Positions 1-7,441 of a stretch of DNA of 10,470 nucleotides are shown here, in pieces. The DNA lies in contig JACRDR010000425.1 in assembly GCA_016212845.1 (NCBI GenBank), positions 1-10,470 on the forward strand, in the 5' to 3' direction. Source of the DNA: Elusimicrobiota bacterium (GTDB lineage: Bacteria; Elusimicrobiota; Elusimicrobia; UBA1565; JACRDR01). How positions within the stretch are numbered: position 1 is the first letter of the stretch; every line of letters begins with the position of its first letter. The notes beneath the pieces are model-generated. The model worked only from the letters and a program-made list of their open reading frames with translations, did no database searches and was not told the DNA's origin. The translations under genes were made by a program, and so were the position numbers.

Positions 1-2456
1 ATCGAGAAGCGCCCGTCGGCGTCGGTCAGCGCCTGGATGTCCGCGACCGGGTCGCGGAAAGGCACGACTCCGGCCTTCTGCAGGAACACGGAGGCTCCGG
101 GGCGCTCTCCGTCGCCGACCGCCGTCGCCAGGACGGCGCCCGCGGGCACGAGGACGCGGCCGGTCACCGAGAAGGAGGCGTAGAGCAGCGAGAAATCGAG
201 CGTCGAAGTGCTTCGAAGGTCGACGGCGGCCGCAATGCGGGGCTCGTAGGGCGGCACCGCGGAGCCGGCCGGCTCGATGCCGCGCGCGGCCGCGACGACG
301 TCGTAGTAGCGCGCGACCGGATCGAGCCCGGTCAGCGCGTACCGGCCGTCGGCGTCGGTGAGGGTCTCGGAAGGGCGGCGGCGCCGGTTCTCGTCGCCCG
401 GCTGGCGCAGGCTGGGGAACGCCTGCACCCGCACGTTCGCGGCCGCGCGTCCGCTGCCGGAATCCAGCGCGCGGCCGGTGAGCACCGCTCCCGCCTGCAG
501 GCGGACGGTGCCGAGATCGACGCTCTCCCCCTCCGCGACGCGCACGCCGGAGCGCACTTGGCTCGCGAGCGCGGCGCCGCCCTGGGCGACGGAGTCCGGA
601 TCGGTGGGCGCCGCGAACTCGACGTCGTAAATCCCGGGAAGCACGTTTTCGATCGCGATCTGCCCGTTCGAGTCGAGCGCGACGTCCCGGCAGGTCCCGT
701 CCGGCCCGCAGTTGCGTCCGCGGGCCGTGAAGAAGCCGCCTTGAATCGAAGGATTCGCGATCGCGTTCACGCGCAGCCCCGATGGGAGCAATTCCGGGTT
801 GGCCGCGGTCACGAGCACGGCCTCCTTGCCGCCGTCGGCTTTGAGCGTCTCCACCGCGGCGCGCACGCGGATCGTGCCGCCGGCGGCGAGCCGCAGCTCG
901 GCCCCGTCGAAATCGGCGGCCGGCATATCGACGACGAGCGGCGCGGCGGCGTACGCCTTCGGGAAGCCGAGGTCCTCGGCCCGAAGAATCCAGCGGCCGG
1001 GCCCGACTCGAGGGAAGGAAAACGCGACGGGCCCGGTTCCGGTCGAGCGGACGTCCAGCCTGCGCAGCACACGGCCGTCCGGCGACGACAGAGTCACGCG
1101 CAGCGGCCGCACGACTTGCGGCGGCGAATAGACCAGTCCGCGAAGGCCCGCGCCCGGAGAGAACGGTACGGCGCCGAGCGAGCCGTTCGAGCTGACGCGC
1201 ACGATCGTCCGGAACTCGGCGGCCTCGTCGCCGTCGGAAGGGTCGCCGTCCAGATCCGGGTTGGCCCGGAGCCAATACGAGCCCGCCGGGACGCCGCCGA
1301 TGGAGAACGTTCCGTCGGCCCGAACCGCTCCCGGGTACGCGACGAGCGCCGGGGTCTTGAAGCCCGGATCCGGCAGGCCGTTGGCCAGCCGCGCGCCCGG
1401 CAGCGAGTAGGCGCCGCAGTCGCCGCCTACCGACGAGGCGAGAAGCAGCGAGCCCGGCGGCTCACCGTCGGGATCGAGCGGGACGAGCTCGACCCGCGCG
1501 GCGGAGAGCCGCACCGGGGCGGAGGCGGAAAGCAGGCAGTACGACGTCGCCGGCGCGAGCGCGGCCAGGCCCGCCGCCGAGCTCACGGTGACCGCGCCGT
1601 CCGGCCGGGTAAAGCTCAGCGTGCCGCCGACCGTGATCGTGCCGGTGACCGTATAGACCGCGGCCGTCAGGTCGGCGACGTAGGACGCGGTCGTGCCGTG
1701 CGCGAGCAGCACGTCCTGCCGGCTCGCCGCGCCGCTCGAGCCGCTCACGACCCAGACCGCGCGGTTCCCGGGGCCGAACGGCGGCGAGACGAACGTCATG
1801 CTCGAGCAGTGGAAGGTCTCCAAGGCCTGCGGGGCGAGCCGCGTGATGTCGCCGCCCGCGATCGGCGCCGCCTCGGGACGCAGGTCGACGTAGAAGCCGG
1901 TCGTCTTGAAGTCCGCCGCCGAGTAGCACGCGCCGCCCGCGAGCGCCCTGAGCCGCACGTCGAGGCGCAGCCGCGCGTCGTCGGGGCGGAGCGTGACGGA
2001 GGCGACCGCCACGGAGGGCGTCGAGACCGAGACCCGGGCGCCGCCCGCCGGATCGAGCTGAAAGCCGGGCAAGAACGCGCGTAGCACGTGCGCCCCGCTC
2101 TCGAGGCCCGTGACGGTGAAGGTCGCGGAAGCCAGGGACGCGCTCGTGCTGAGCCGGACCGGCGCGACCGTCGCCGCGAACGTCGCGAGGTTATAAGCCT
2201 GAACGAACAGGACGATGCCCGAATCCGGGCAGCCGCCCGCGAGCTGCGTCCGGCAGGCGCTCGCCAAGCCGGACGTGTCGCCCGCGACCGTGACGGTCCC
2301 GGTCAGCACTCCGCCCAAGCCGAGGCTCAGGTTCACGCCCGAGAGGTCGACCGTGCTGACGATCACCGTCGTCGTCGACGCGGAGAGGAAGCCGGGGCTG
2401 CGGGCGAGCACCGTCCACGTGCCGGGGTCGAGGCCGACCAGCGTATCGGCGGCGCT
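1..2456 (-). CDS. giant surface protein, continuation after the amber codon (partial)
   Basis: These are 818 codons in the same frame as the preceding part with no stop, running off the left edge. Composition and domain style are unchanged. Repeated carboxypeptidase-regulatory-like/prealbumin-like beta-sandwich closings are visible at about 2400-2440 (GLDPGTWTVLARSPGF), 2061-2120 (VTGLESGAHVLRAF), 1258-1321 (DGTFSIGGVPAGSYWLRA), 962-1028 (FPRVGPGRWILRAEDLGF), 611-675 (NVLPGIYDVEF) and 292-360 (DADGRYALTGLDP). A new unit begins at the edge (TDADGRFS). These modules act as rigid spacers in surface and secreted proteins. There is no convincing separate start: the first in-frame ATG is at 1799, more than 200 codons in, without an obvious ribosome-binding site, and the GTG at 2411 is mid-module. 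It is best read as the same gene, either interrupted or read through. Its C-terminus and any anchor lie outside the window. Confidence 0.7.
1212..1266 (-). other. acidic DxDGD loop in the giant protein, possible calcium site
   Basis: The translated stretch NPDLDGDPSDGDEAAEF follows a beta-sandwich closing motif. Its spaced aspartates and glycines resemble DxDxDG calcium loops found between modules of secreted adhesins. Ligand geometry cannot be judged from sequence alone. Confidence 0.4.
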
Positions 2457-2459
2457 CTA
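2457..2459 (-). other. in-frame amber (TAG) codon interrupting the giant gene
   Basis: The minus-strand codon is TAG, preceded by PPAPPIR and followed in the same frame by SAADTLVGLDPGTWTVLARS. The upstream part (NLSGWAILP..., a module opening) and the downstream part (VGLDPGTW, a module closing) together make one complete carboxypeptidase-regulatory-like unit. The stop is therefore inside a folded domain. The frame stays open for 818 codons to the window edge. The other five genes whose ends are visible stop with TGA (three) or TAA (two). Confidence 0.9.
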
Positions 2460-5363
2460 GCGGATGGGCGGCGCCGGCGGCACGTACGCGCCGCCGTACA
2501 CCGACGGCGACGGGTCCCCCGCCCGCGTCGCCTGCACCGACACCCACGAGCCGAACGCGGTCGTGGAGGGAAGGATCGCCCAGCCGGAGAGATTGGCCTT
2601 CCGGGTGAAAAAGAGCTGCAGGTCGGAGACCTGGCCCGCCGTCAGGGTGCGGTTCGCGACCGTCGTCGACAGGCCGAGCTGGGGCACGGACACGTCGAGG
2701 TCGTAAGTCCCGGGCGAGACCGCCAGGACCGTCCACGTGCTGGAGGTCTGGCCGAAGGCCCGGCCGCCGGAGTCGGAACGCGCCGAGCCCGCGGAGAAGT
2801 GGAGGCTCCCGGAGGCCTGAAGCGAGAAGTCCGGATTGTGGACCGCGACGCGGCCGATCAGCTCGGCGGGCGCGAGCTGCGGCAGGCCGACGCTCACGCG
2901 AAACGCGCCGGGCGTCGTGAACGCGAGCGAGCCCGCGCTCGCGCCGCTGGAAAGAGCCGTGACCGGAGCGCCCGCGGCCGTCGACAACTCGACCTCCTGC
3001 CCGAGGACGAGCGTCCGGGTGGCCGCGGCGATGGAATACGGCCGTCCCTGCTCCAGGCCGTAGATCTCGAACCAGCCCGTGGAGCTCGCGACGGCGTAGC
3101 TGCCCGGCTGGGCGCCGGCGCCCTGCGCCCGAACGACCGCCCCGGCGCCGCCGGTCCCCACGTCGCCGTACACGTAAGCCGAGAACGGCACGCGCGCCTC
3201 GAGCGTCCGGTTCTCCGCGCTGCCCCCGCCCGCGCGCACGAGGATTTGGTAGATGCCCGGGGCGGCGAAGCGGGCCGGAGAGGTTCGCCCGTCGAGCCCC
3301 GGCCAGGTCACCGCGACCGGCGCGGCCTGGCCGTAGCCGTTCGCGCGAAAGAGCGGGCTCTCGAATCCCGAGCCGGTGGCGACGAGTACCTCCCACGGCA
3401 CCGACGGGTCGGCGAGGCGGAACCGCACGACGGCCGGCACGCCGGGCGTGAGCGAAACGCTGGTCGTGCCCGGCGAAAGCGTGCCGGTGTCGACCGACAC
3501 GCCGCCTATACCGACGGTCGACGCTCGGACGTCGACGAAGCGGTAGGCGTCGGAAACGATCGTGCCGCCCACGAGCCGCACGTACTGGGCCGCGGGGCCG
3601 GCGGCGGAGGTCCGGTAGTAGAAGCCGCCGGGCGAAGCCGGGCGGGTGTTCGGCGGAAAGACGAAGCGCTGCGTCAGGCCGAGCCCCGTCTGCTCGGCGA
3701 AGAACGAGGCGCTCCCGTCGACCACGAAGTTCCCCGCCCCGTCGATGGAGCCCGCCTGCAGGTCCACGGTCAGTCCGGCCGGAGGCGGGGCCGGATTGCC
3801 GCACAAGTCGAGCGTCTCGATCTGCATGGTCGGCGAAGTCTGAAGCGGACCGATCGCGATCGCCGCCGCGTCGCGGAAGGAGAGCGTGAGCGCGGTTCCG
3901 GTCGTCAGGTCCACCGAGGGAGGGCTCGCGATCGCCGACAGAGTGCCGGTGCTGTAGGCCTGCGTACGCACCTCGAATACTTGCGGGCCGCGGCCGAGGG
4001 CGCCGAGAGGCGGACGCGCCCGGGCGGCGAAGACGACCTGCTGGCCCGGGTCGATGCCGCCGGCTGCGGTGCCGGTGACCGACACCACGATCCAGCCGTC
4101 GCCCAAGGAGGCGCCGCCGAACGTCGCGGGGTTGAGCAAGGGCGTGGTCGCGCCCGCGAGCGCGAACGCCGGAGCGGTCGAGACGATCTGGACCTCGCCC
4201 GGGCTCGACGGCGCCGCGGCTGTCAGCGCCGCGGGCTTGGTCCAGCCCGACGGCAGCTTCAGCGCGAGCGCTCCTCCGGGACGTATCCCGGCCCCCGACA
4301 GAGTGACGGTGACGGTCGCGGTCAGCGTCTCGCAGCCCGCCGAGGAGACCGGCACGGCGAAGGCGGAGGCCTTGCCGTCGTCGGGCGCGAACGTGAGCCC
4401 GCGCGCGTCGAAGGTGAAGGTCGAAATCGAGGGCACGCGAAAGGCGGAAGGGTTCTCCGCGATCAGCTCGACGGCGTAGCGCGCGCCGTCCGCGAGGTCC
4501 GCGTCCGGCAGCTGATAAAACCACGTCGTGAACGTCGCGCCGCGCGCGCCGAGGGACGCGTCGAGAAGCGTCTGGGCCGCGAGGTTGAAAACGTGCGCCG
4601 GCCGGTCGTAGTAGAGGCCCGTATCGACCCGGCGGATCGCGACCTGCACGCGCTGGACTCCGCTCGGATCGAACGCCGTGCCGGAGAGGCCCCCGCCGAG
4701 CGTCAGGTAGGTGCCGTCCTGAGCCACGTTCATCTGCACCGTCGGGCTCGAGGTCGCGGGCGGCACGACGGAGAACGTGCTGGTGGAACTCTCGATCGCC
4801 GGGTTCGTCAGGTCCGTCGCGACCAAGGACAGCGTCCCGGTCGTGTTGACGACCGAGAACCCGGTGAACGTCGTGGCGCCCCCGGCGAGGGTCTGCGCCG
4901 GCGGCGCCGTCTCGCCCGCGGCGATCGTCGAGAGGCGGATCGAGTGCCCGGGCACGTCGGCGACCGGCTGGAAGAACCAGTCGGCGGCGTACACCGTGAC
5001 GCTGAACGTCGAGCCTTTCACGTGCGCGTCGGCCTGGCCAAGCTTTCCGGGAGGCGGGCCCGCGAGCGGAGCCTCGCCCGGCACGAGCATCAGAAGCCGC
5101 GAGAATGGGAACGGGAAGGCATAGAACCCGCCGTCGACGAAGGAGTCTCGGATGGAGGAGGCTCGCACCGGACCCGGCGTCGCGAGTCCGCCGACGACGG
5201 TGGAGCCGCCGCCGGAGACGTCGACGGGGCCCGACAGCCCTACCAGCGAGTCGTCGAGGACGACGATCGCGCCGTTGGACTTAGGCCCGGCCGCCCAGGC
5301 CCCTCCCGCGAGTAAGGCGAGAAGGGAGGCTAGGCGGAGGGCCTTATGGGAACTCCTCGCCAT
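2457..5363 (-). CDS. giant secreted Ig-like surface protein, part before the amber codon
   Basis: This is 968 residues to the TAG at 2457-2459. I chose the ATG at 5363 because it gives a clean signal peptide (residues 1-24, ending GAWA); an in-frame TTG at 5372 adds three residues. The mature part is a string of beta-sandwich modules. There is an Ig-like unit at about 115-200 (FSVTVYAADWFFQPV...), and another at about 205-320 with GLSGTAFDPSGVQRVQVAIR. Ser/Thr/Gly/Ala-rich modules follow, including carboxypeptidase-regulatory-like motifs such as WFEIYGLEQGRPYSIA and TWTVLAVSPGTYDLDV. I see no catalytic motif, transmembrane anchor, sortase signal or type IX sorting domain in this part. It overlaps the preceding gene by 20 bases, so it belongs to the same operon. 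The likely role is adhesion or surface display. The TAG falls inside a repeat module rather than at a domain end, so the true product may be longer. Confidence 0.75.
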   Translation of the reverse strand: MARSSHKALRLASLLALLAGGAWAAGPKSNGAIVVLDDSLVGLSGPVDVSGGGSTVVGGLATPGPVRASSIRDSFVDGGFYAFPFPFSRLLMLVPGEAPLAGPPPGKLGQADAHVKGSTFSVTVYAADWFFQPVADVPGHSIRLSTIAAGETAPPAQTLAGGATTFTGFSVVNTTGTLSLVATDLTNPAIESSTSTFSVVPPATSSPTVQMNVAQDGTYLTLGGGLSGTAFDPSGVQRVQVAIRRVDTGLYYDRPAHVFNLAAQTLLDASLGARGATFTTWFYQLPDADLADGARYAVELIAENPSAFRVPSISTFTFDARGLTFAPDDGKASAFAVPVSSAGCETLTATVTVTLSGAGIRPGGALALKLPSGWTKPAALTAAAPSSPGEVQIVSTAPAFALAGATTPLLNPATFGGASLGDGWIVVSVTGTAAGGIDPGQQVVFAARARPPLGALGRGPQVFEVRTQAYSTGTLSAIASPPSVDLTTGTALTLSFRDAAAIAIGPLQTSPTMQIETLDLCGNPAPPPAGLTVDLQAGSIDGAGNFVVDGSASFFAEQTGLGLTQRFVFPPNTRPASPGGFYYRTSAAGPAAQYVRLVGGTIVSDAYRFVDVRASTVGIGGVSVDTGTLSPGTTSVSLTPGVPAVVRFRLADPSVPWEVLVATGSGFESPLFRANGYGQAAPVAVTWPGLDGRTSPARFAAPGIYQILVRAGGGSAENRTLEARVPFSAYVYGDVGTGGAGAVVRAQGAGAQPGSYAVASSTGWFEIYGLEQGRPYSIAAATRTLVLGQEVELSTAAGAPVTALSSGASAGSLAFTTPGAFRVSVGLPQLAPAELIGRVAVHNPDFSLQASGSLHFSAGSARSDSGGRAFGQTSSTWTVLAVSPGTYDLDVSVPQLGLSTTVANRTLTAGQVSDLQLFFTRKANLSGWAILPSTTAFGSWVSVQATRAGDPSPSVYGGAYVPPAPPIR

Positions 5364-6969
5364 AAGCCGCAATGTAAGTCCCTACCGGCAGCGCCGCCGA
5401 AAGGCCGGCCACGAATACCGACGTCACGGGCAAGCCCGCGACGTTGACGCCGAACGAGCCCGAGATCGGGGTCGGAACGAAGTTCACGCCCTGGAACGCG
5501 ACCGCCTGAAAGGTGCCGGTGATGAACGACGGCGTTCCCGTGTTTCCCTGGATCGTCAGGCGGATGTCGATCTGCGAACCGGTCGGGAAGCTGCCCGCGA
5601 CGCCGAGCATGTCGATGCCCGCGGCGTTCACGTTCGAGTAGGGATAGCCGCCGGTGGAACGGCTGACCGCATAGCTGTTCACGACGAGTCCGTTCATCTG
5701 GATGCGCACGTCCGTGCTCGAGAGCAGCGGCGGGATGTGGATGAAGACCTCGACGTGCTTGCGCGCCGGGATATTGAGGGTCACGCCGCCGCCGGTGCCG
5801 TTGACCGCGCCCATGCGCGTCATGGCGCCCAGGCCGTCGACGCCGATGTTGTTCCGGAGAAACGCGCCCGCCATCAGCTTGTCCGCGCTCACCGTATTGT
5901 TGCCCAGCCTCGGCGTGTCGATGGCGCCGGCGGTGATCTTCGCCGTGCCGACCGAGCCGTTTAGGATCGCCGCGGCGGTGACGGCGTCGGCGGCGACTTT
6001 CGACGTCGAGACGGCGGCGGCGGCGAGCTTGTTGACGTCCACCGAGAAGTTCAGAATCGCCGAGTTCGTGACGGTGTCGGGCGTCAGCTTGCCCGTGTCG
6101 ATCGAATTGGGAGCGATCTTGAGGGCCGTGACCGAAGCGGTGCCGAGCCGGCTGTTGTCGACCGCCAGCGGTGCGATCTTCACCGTCGTGACCGCGGAGT
6201 CCAGGATCTTGATCGTCGTGACCGAATCGGCGTTGAGCTTCGTCGTGTCAACGGCGAAAGTGGCGAGCTTCGACGTGGAGACCGCGGCGTTGAGGATCTT
6301 CGAGCTGTCGACGGCGTCCGGGGCGATCTTCGCGGTGCCGACCGCGGCGTTGAGGATCTTCGAGAAATCGACGGAGTCCGCCTTGATCTTGGCGGTCTGC
6401 ACCGCGCCGTTGAGGATCTTCCCCGAATCGACGGCGTCGGTCATCAGCTTCGAGGTCTGGACCGAGTCGGCCGCGAGCTTCGCGGTATCGACCGCGGCGT
6501 CGGCGAGGGCGGCGGTGCCGGCCTGTCCTTTGGCGAATCCCTGGACGACCACGTTCGTGTCCAGATTTCCGGCGTCGATCTGGCCGACGTTGACCGTGCC
6601 GAGGAGCTTCGTCGCGCTGGAGGCGTAGATCGCGTACGGAAACGAGGTGAAGGCCTCGCGGGGCGCCAAGGTGTTCAGCGGGGCGGTCGCGCCCACCGCG
6701 ATCTCTAGGAACCACTGCCCCACGGAGATGTCGACCCCCGACGGTATCGTGAAGGTCGTCTTGAACACGCCGTTGACGACCGAGACGCCCTGGATGTTCG
6801 TGCCCGTGCCGGGGAAGCAGACCCCTCCCGTCAGGGCCGTGCATAGGTGGACCTCGACCAAGCGGCTGCCCGTCACGGGCAGGCCGCTTTCCTGGAGGCG
6901 GCCCTGGTACGTCGACATGTTGGGCGCCTGGGCGAACGCGGCGGCGGCCAACAGCGCGAGAATGTTCAT
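5344..6969 (-). CDS. secreted surface/fibre-like protein with 21 decapeptide repeats
   Basis: This 541-residue protein has three parts after a short signal peptide (1-15, ending FAQA). Residues about 18-125 form a beta-domain opening MSTYQGRLQESG, a pattern I associate with N-terminal domains of fibre-like surface proteins from uncultured diderms. Residues 161-370 are 21 uninterrupted 10-residue repeats of the form x-[TS]-x-K-[IL]-x-x-x-[AS]-V. Similar 'ISTAKI'-type repeats occur in phage tail fibres and bacterial adhesins, where they are thought to build trimeric beta-stalks. Residues about 380-541 are a globular beta-rich head (motifs VEVFIHIPPLL, GVAGSFPTGSQIDIR). No S74 endosialidase chaperone domain is present. 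The start overlaps the upstream stop as ATGA; the stop is TAA. It could be an adhesin, an appendage subunit or a secreted fibre; the receptor or substrate is unknown. Confidence 0.8.
   Translation of the reverse strand: MNILALLAAAAFAQAPNMSTYQGRLQESGLPVTGSRLVEVHLCTALTGGVCFPGTGTNIQGVSVVNGVFKTTFTIPSGVDISVGQWFLEIAVGATAPLNTLAPREAFTSFPYAIYASSATKLLGTVNVGQIDAGNLDTNVVVQGFAKGQAGTAALADAAVDTAKLAADSVQTSKLMTDAVDSGKILNGAVQTAKIKADSVDFSKILNAAVGTAKIAPDAVDSSKILNAAVSTSKLATFAVDTTKLNADSVTTIKILDSAVTTVKIAPLAVDNSRLGTASVTALKIAPNSIDTGKLTPDTVTNSAILNFSVDVNKLAAAAVSTSKVAADAVTAAAILNGSVGTAKITAGAIDTPRLGNNTVSADKLMAGAFLRNNIGVDGLGAMTRMGAVNGTGGGVTLNIPARKHVEVFIHIPPLLSSTDVRIQMNGLVVNSYAVSRSTGGYPYSNVNAAGIDMLGVAGSFPTGSQIDIRLTIQGNTGTPSFITGTFQAVAFQGVNFVPTPISGSFGVNVAGLPVTSVFVAGLSAALPVGTYIAAYGEEFP
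5860..6489 (-). repeat. 30-bp coding tandem repeat, 21 units
   Basis: This stretch encodes residues 161-370 of the surface protein as 21 units of exactly 30 bases with no insertion or deletion. A weaker 60-base super-period is visible, pairing a KILNxAV unit with a TAKIxxDxV-type unit. The DNA is locally near-identical: a 24-base segment at 6281-6304 recurs unchanged 60 bases away at 6341-6364. This indicates recent duplication in that part, while other units have diverged. Confidence 0.9.
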
Positions 6970-7427
6970 TTTCCTCCCTGGCTGGACGCGAACTTGCGGC
7001 GCGCGGCGATCTTTTTGACTTCCTCATGGAACGCCGGATTCTCCTTGAGGATGAACTGGAAGTCGGCCTGCAGCAGGACGAAGAGCCGCGTCGTTTCGAG
7101 CGAGACCACCGTCGCCGACCGGGCGTCGGAGGACAGGAGCGCCATTTCGCCGAAGAAGTCCCCCGGCCCGAGCGTCGTGATCGTCTTGGCGAACGAGAAG
7201 AACCCCTTCGTGATGCGCACCGCGACCCGGCCTTGGTGCACGATGTAGAAGGCGTCTCCGACCGAGCCCTGCTTGAACACGTTCTCGTCCGGCGCGTATT
7301 GGTACAGCATGATGTACGGCAGGACTTTTTCCATCTGACCGATCGTCATCGGCGCGAAGAAGTCGACCTTCCTCAGCACCCGGGCCAACAGCCCGTACTC
7401 CGCGTCTCCCATCGGCAGCTTATCCAT
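6966..7427 (-). CDS. single-domain cyclic-nucleotide-binding protein
   Basis: This 153-residue protein is almost entirely one cNMP-binding (CRP-like) domain at about 20-135. The phosphate-binding cassette is visible as GDFFGEMALLSSDARSATV (89-107). It contains the conserved Gly-Glu pair (G93, E94) that contacts the ribose and the Arg (R103) that contacts the cyclic phosphate, so ligand binding looks intact. There is no signal peptide, no membrane segment and no DNA-binding helix-turn-helix, so it is probably a cytoplasmic sensor acting through a partner protein. The C-terminus is a short basic helix and tail. It lies 14 bases after the barrel stop, and its stop overlaps the next start as ATGA, so it is translationally locked between two envelope genes. 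cAMP, cGMP or another ligand cannot be told apart from sequence. It may control assembly or secretion of the neighbouring products; that is inference. Confidence 0.9.
   Translation of the reverse strand: MDKLPMGDAEYGLLARVLRKVDFFAPMTIGQMEKVLPYIMLYQYAPDENVFKQGSVGDAFYIVHQGRVAVRITKGFFSFAKTITTLGPGDFFGEMALLSSDARSATVVSLETTRLFVLLQADFQFILKENPAFHEEVKKIAARRKFASSQGGK
6973..6978 (-). promoter_or_regulatory. ribosome-binding site of the decapeptide-repeat gene
   Basis: GGGAGG on the minus strand lies inside the last codons of the cyclic-nucleotide-binding gene, 3 bases before the ATG at 6969. The core is strong but the spacing is tight. Together with the ATGA overlap it fits re-initiation by ribosomes finishing the upstream gene. 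Confidence 0.55.
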
Positions 7428-7432
7428 GTCGT

Positions 7433-7437
7433 CTCCC
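7433..7437 (-). promoter_or_regulatory. ribosome-binding site of the cyclic-nucleotide-binding gene
   Basis: GGGAG on the minus strand lies 5 bases before the ATG at 7427, within the 14-base gap after the barrel gene. It supports Met1 rather than the in-frame Met6 as the start. Confidence 0.55.
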
Positions 7438-7441
7438 GGTT

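Noticed and set aside
558..2084. Plus-strand open frame of 508 codons
   Set aside because: Same Arg-rich, low-information composition. It lies antisense to the 818-codon continuation of the giant gene, which shows clear beta-sandwich motifs.
2191..4524. Minus-strand alternative frame of 777 codons within the giant gene
   Set aside because: It is Arg-rich and structureless, and out of frame with the signal peptide and Ig-like modules. It is a frame shadow of the real gene.
2088..5315. Plus-strand open frame of 1,075 codons opposite the giant surface gene
   Set aside because: The translation is an Arg/Gly/Ala/Glu-rich string without any domain, signal peptide or hydrophobic core pattern. It is the expected antisense of GC-rich coding DNA, while the minus strand gives a coherent secreted protein.
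5370..5372. TTG as the start of the giant surface protein
   Set aside because: It adds only three residues ahead of an ATG at 5363 that gives a better signal peptide, and it has no better ribosome-binding site.
5860..6489. Regular repeats considered as a CRISPR array
   Set aside because: The 30-base periodicity is continuous with no unique spacers, stays in frame, and encodes a decapeptide protein repeat.
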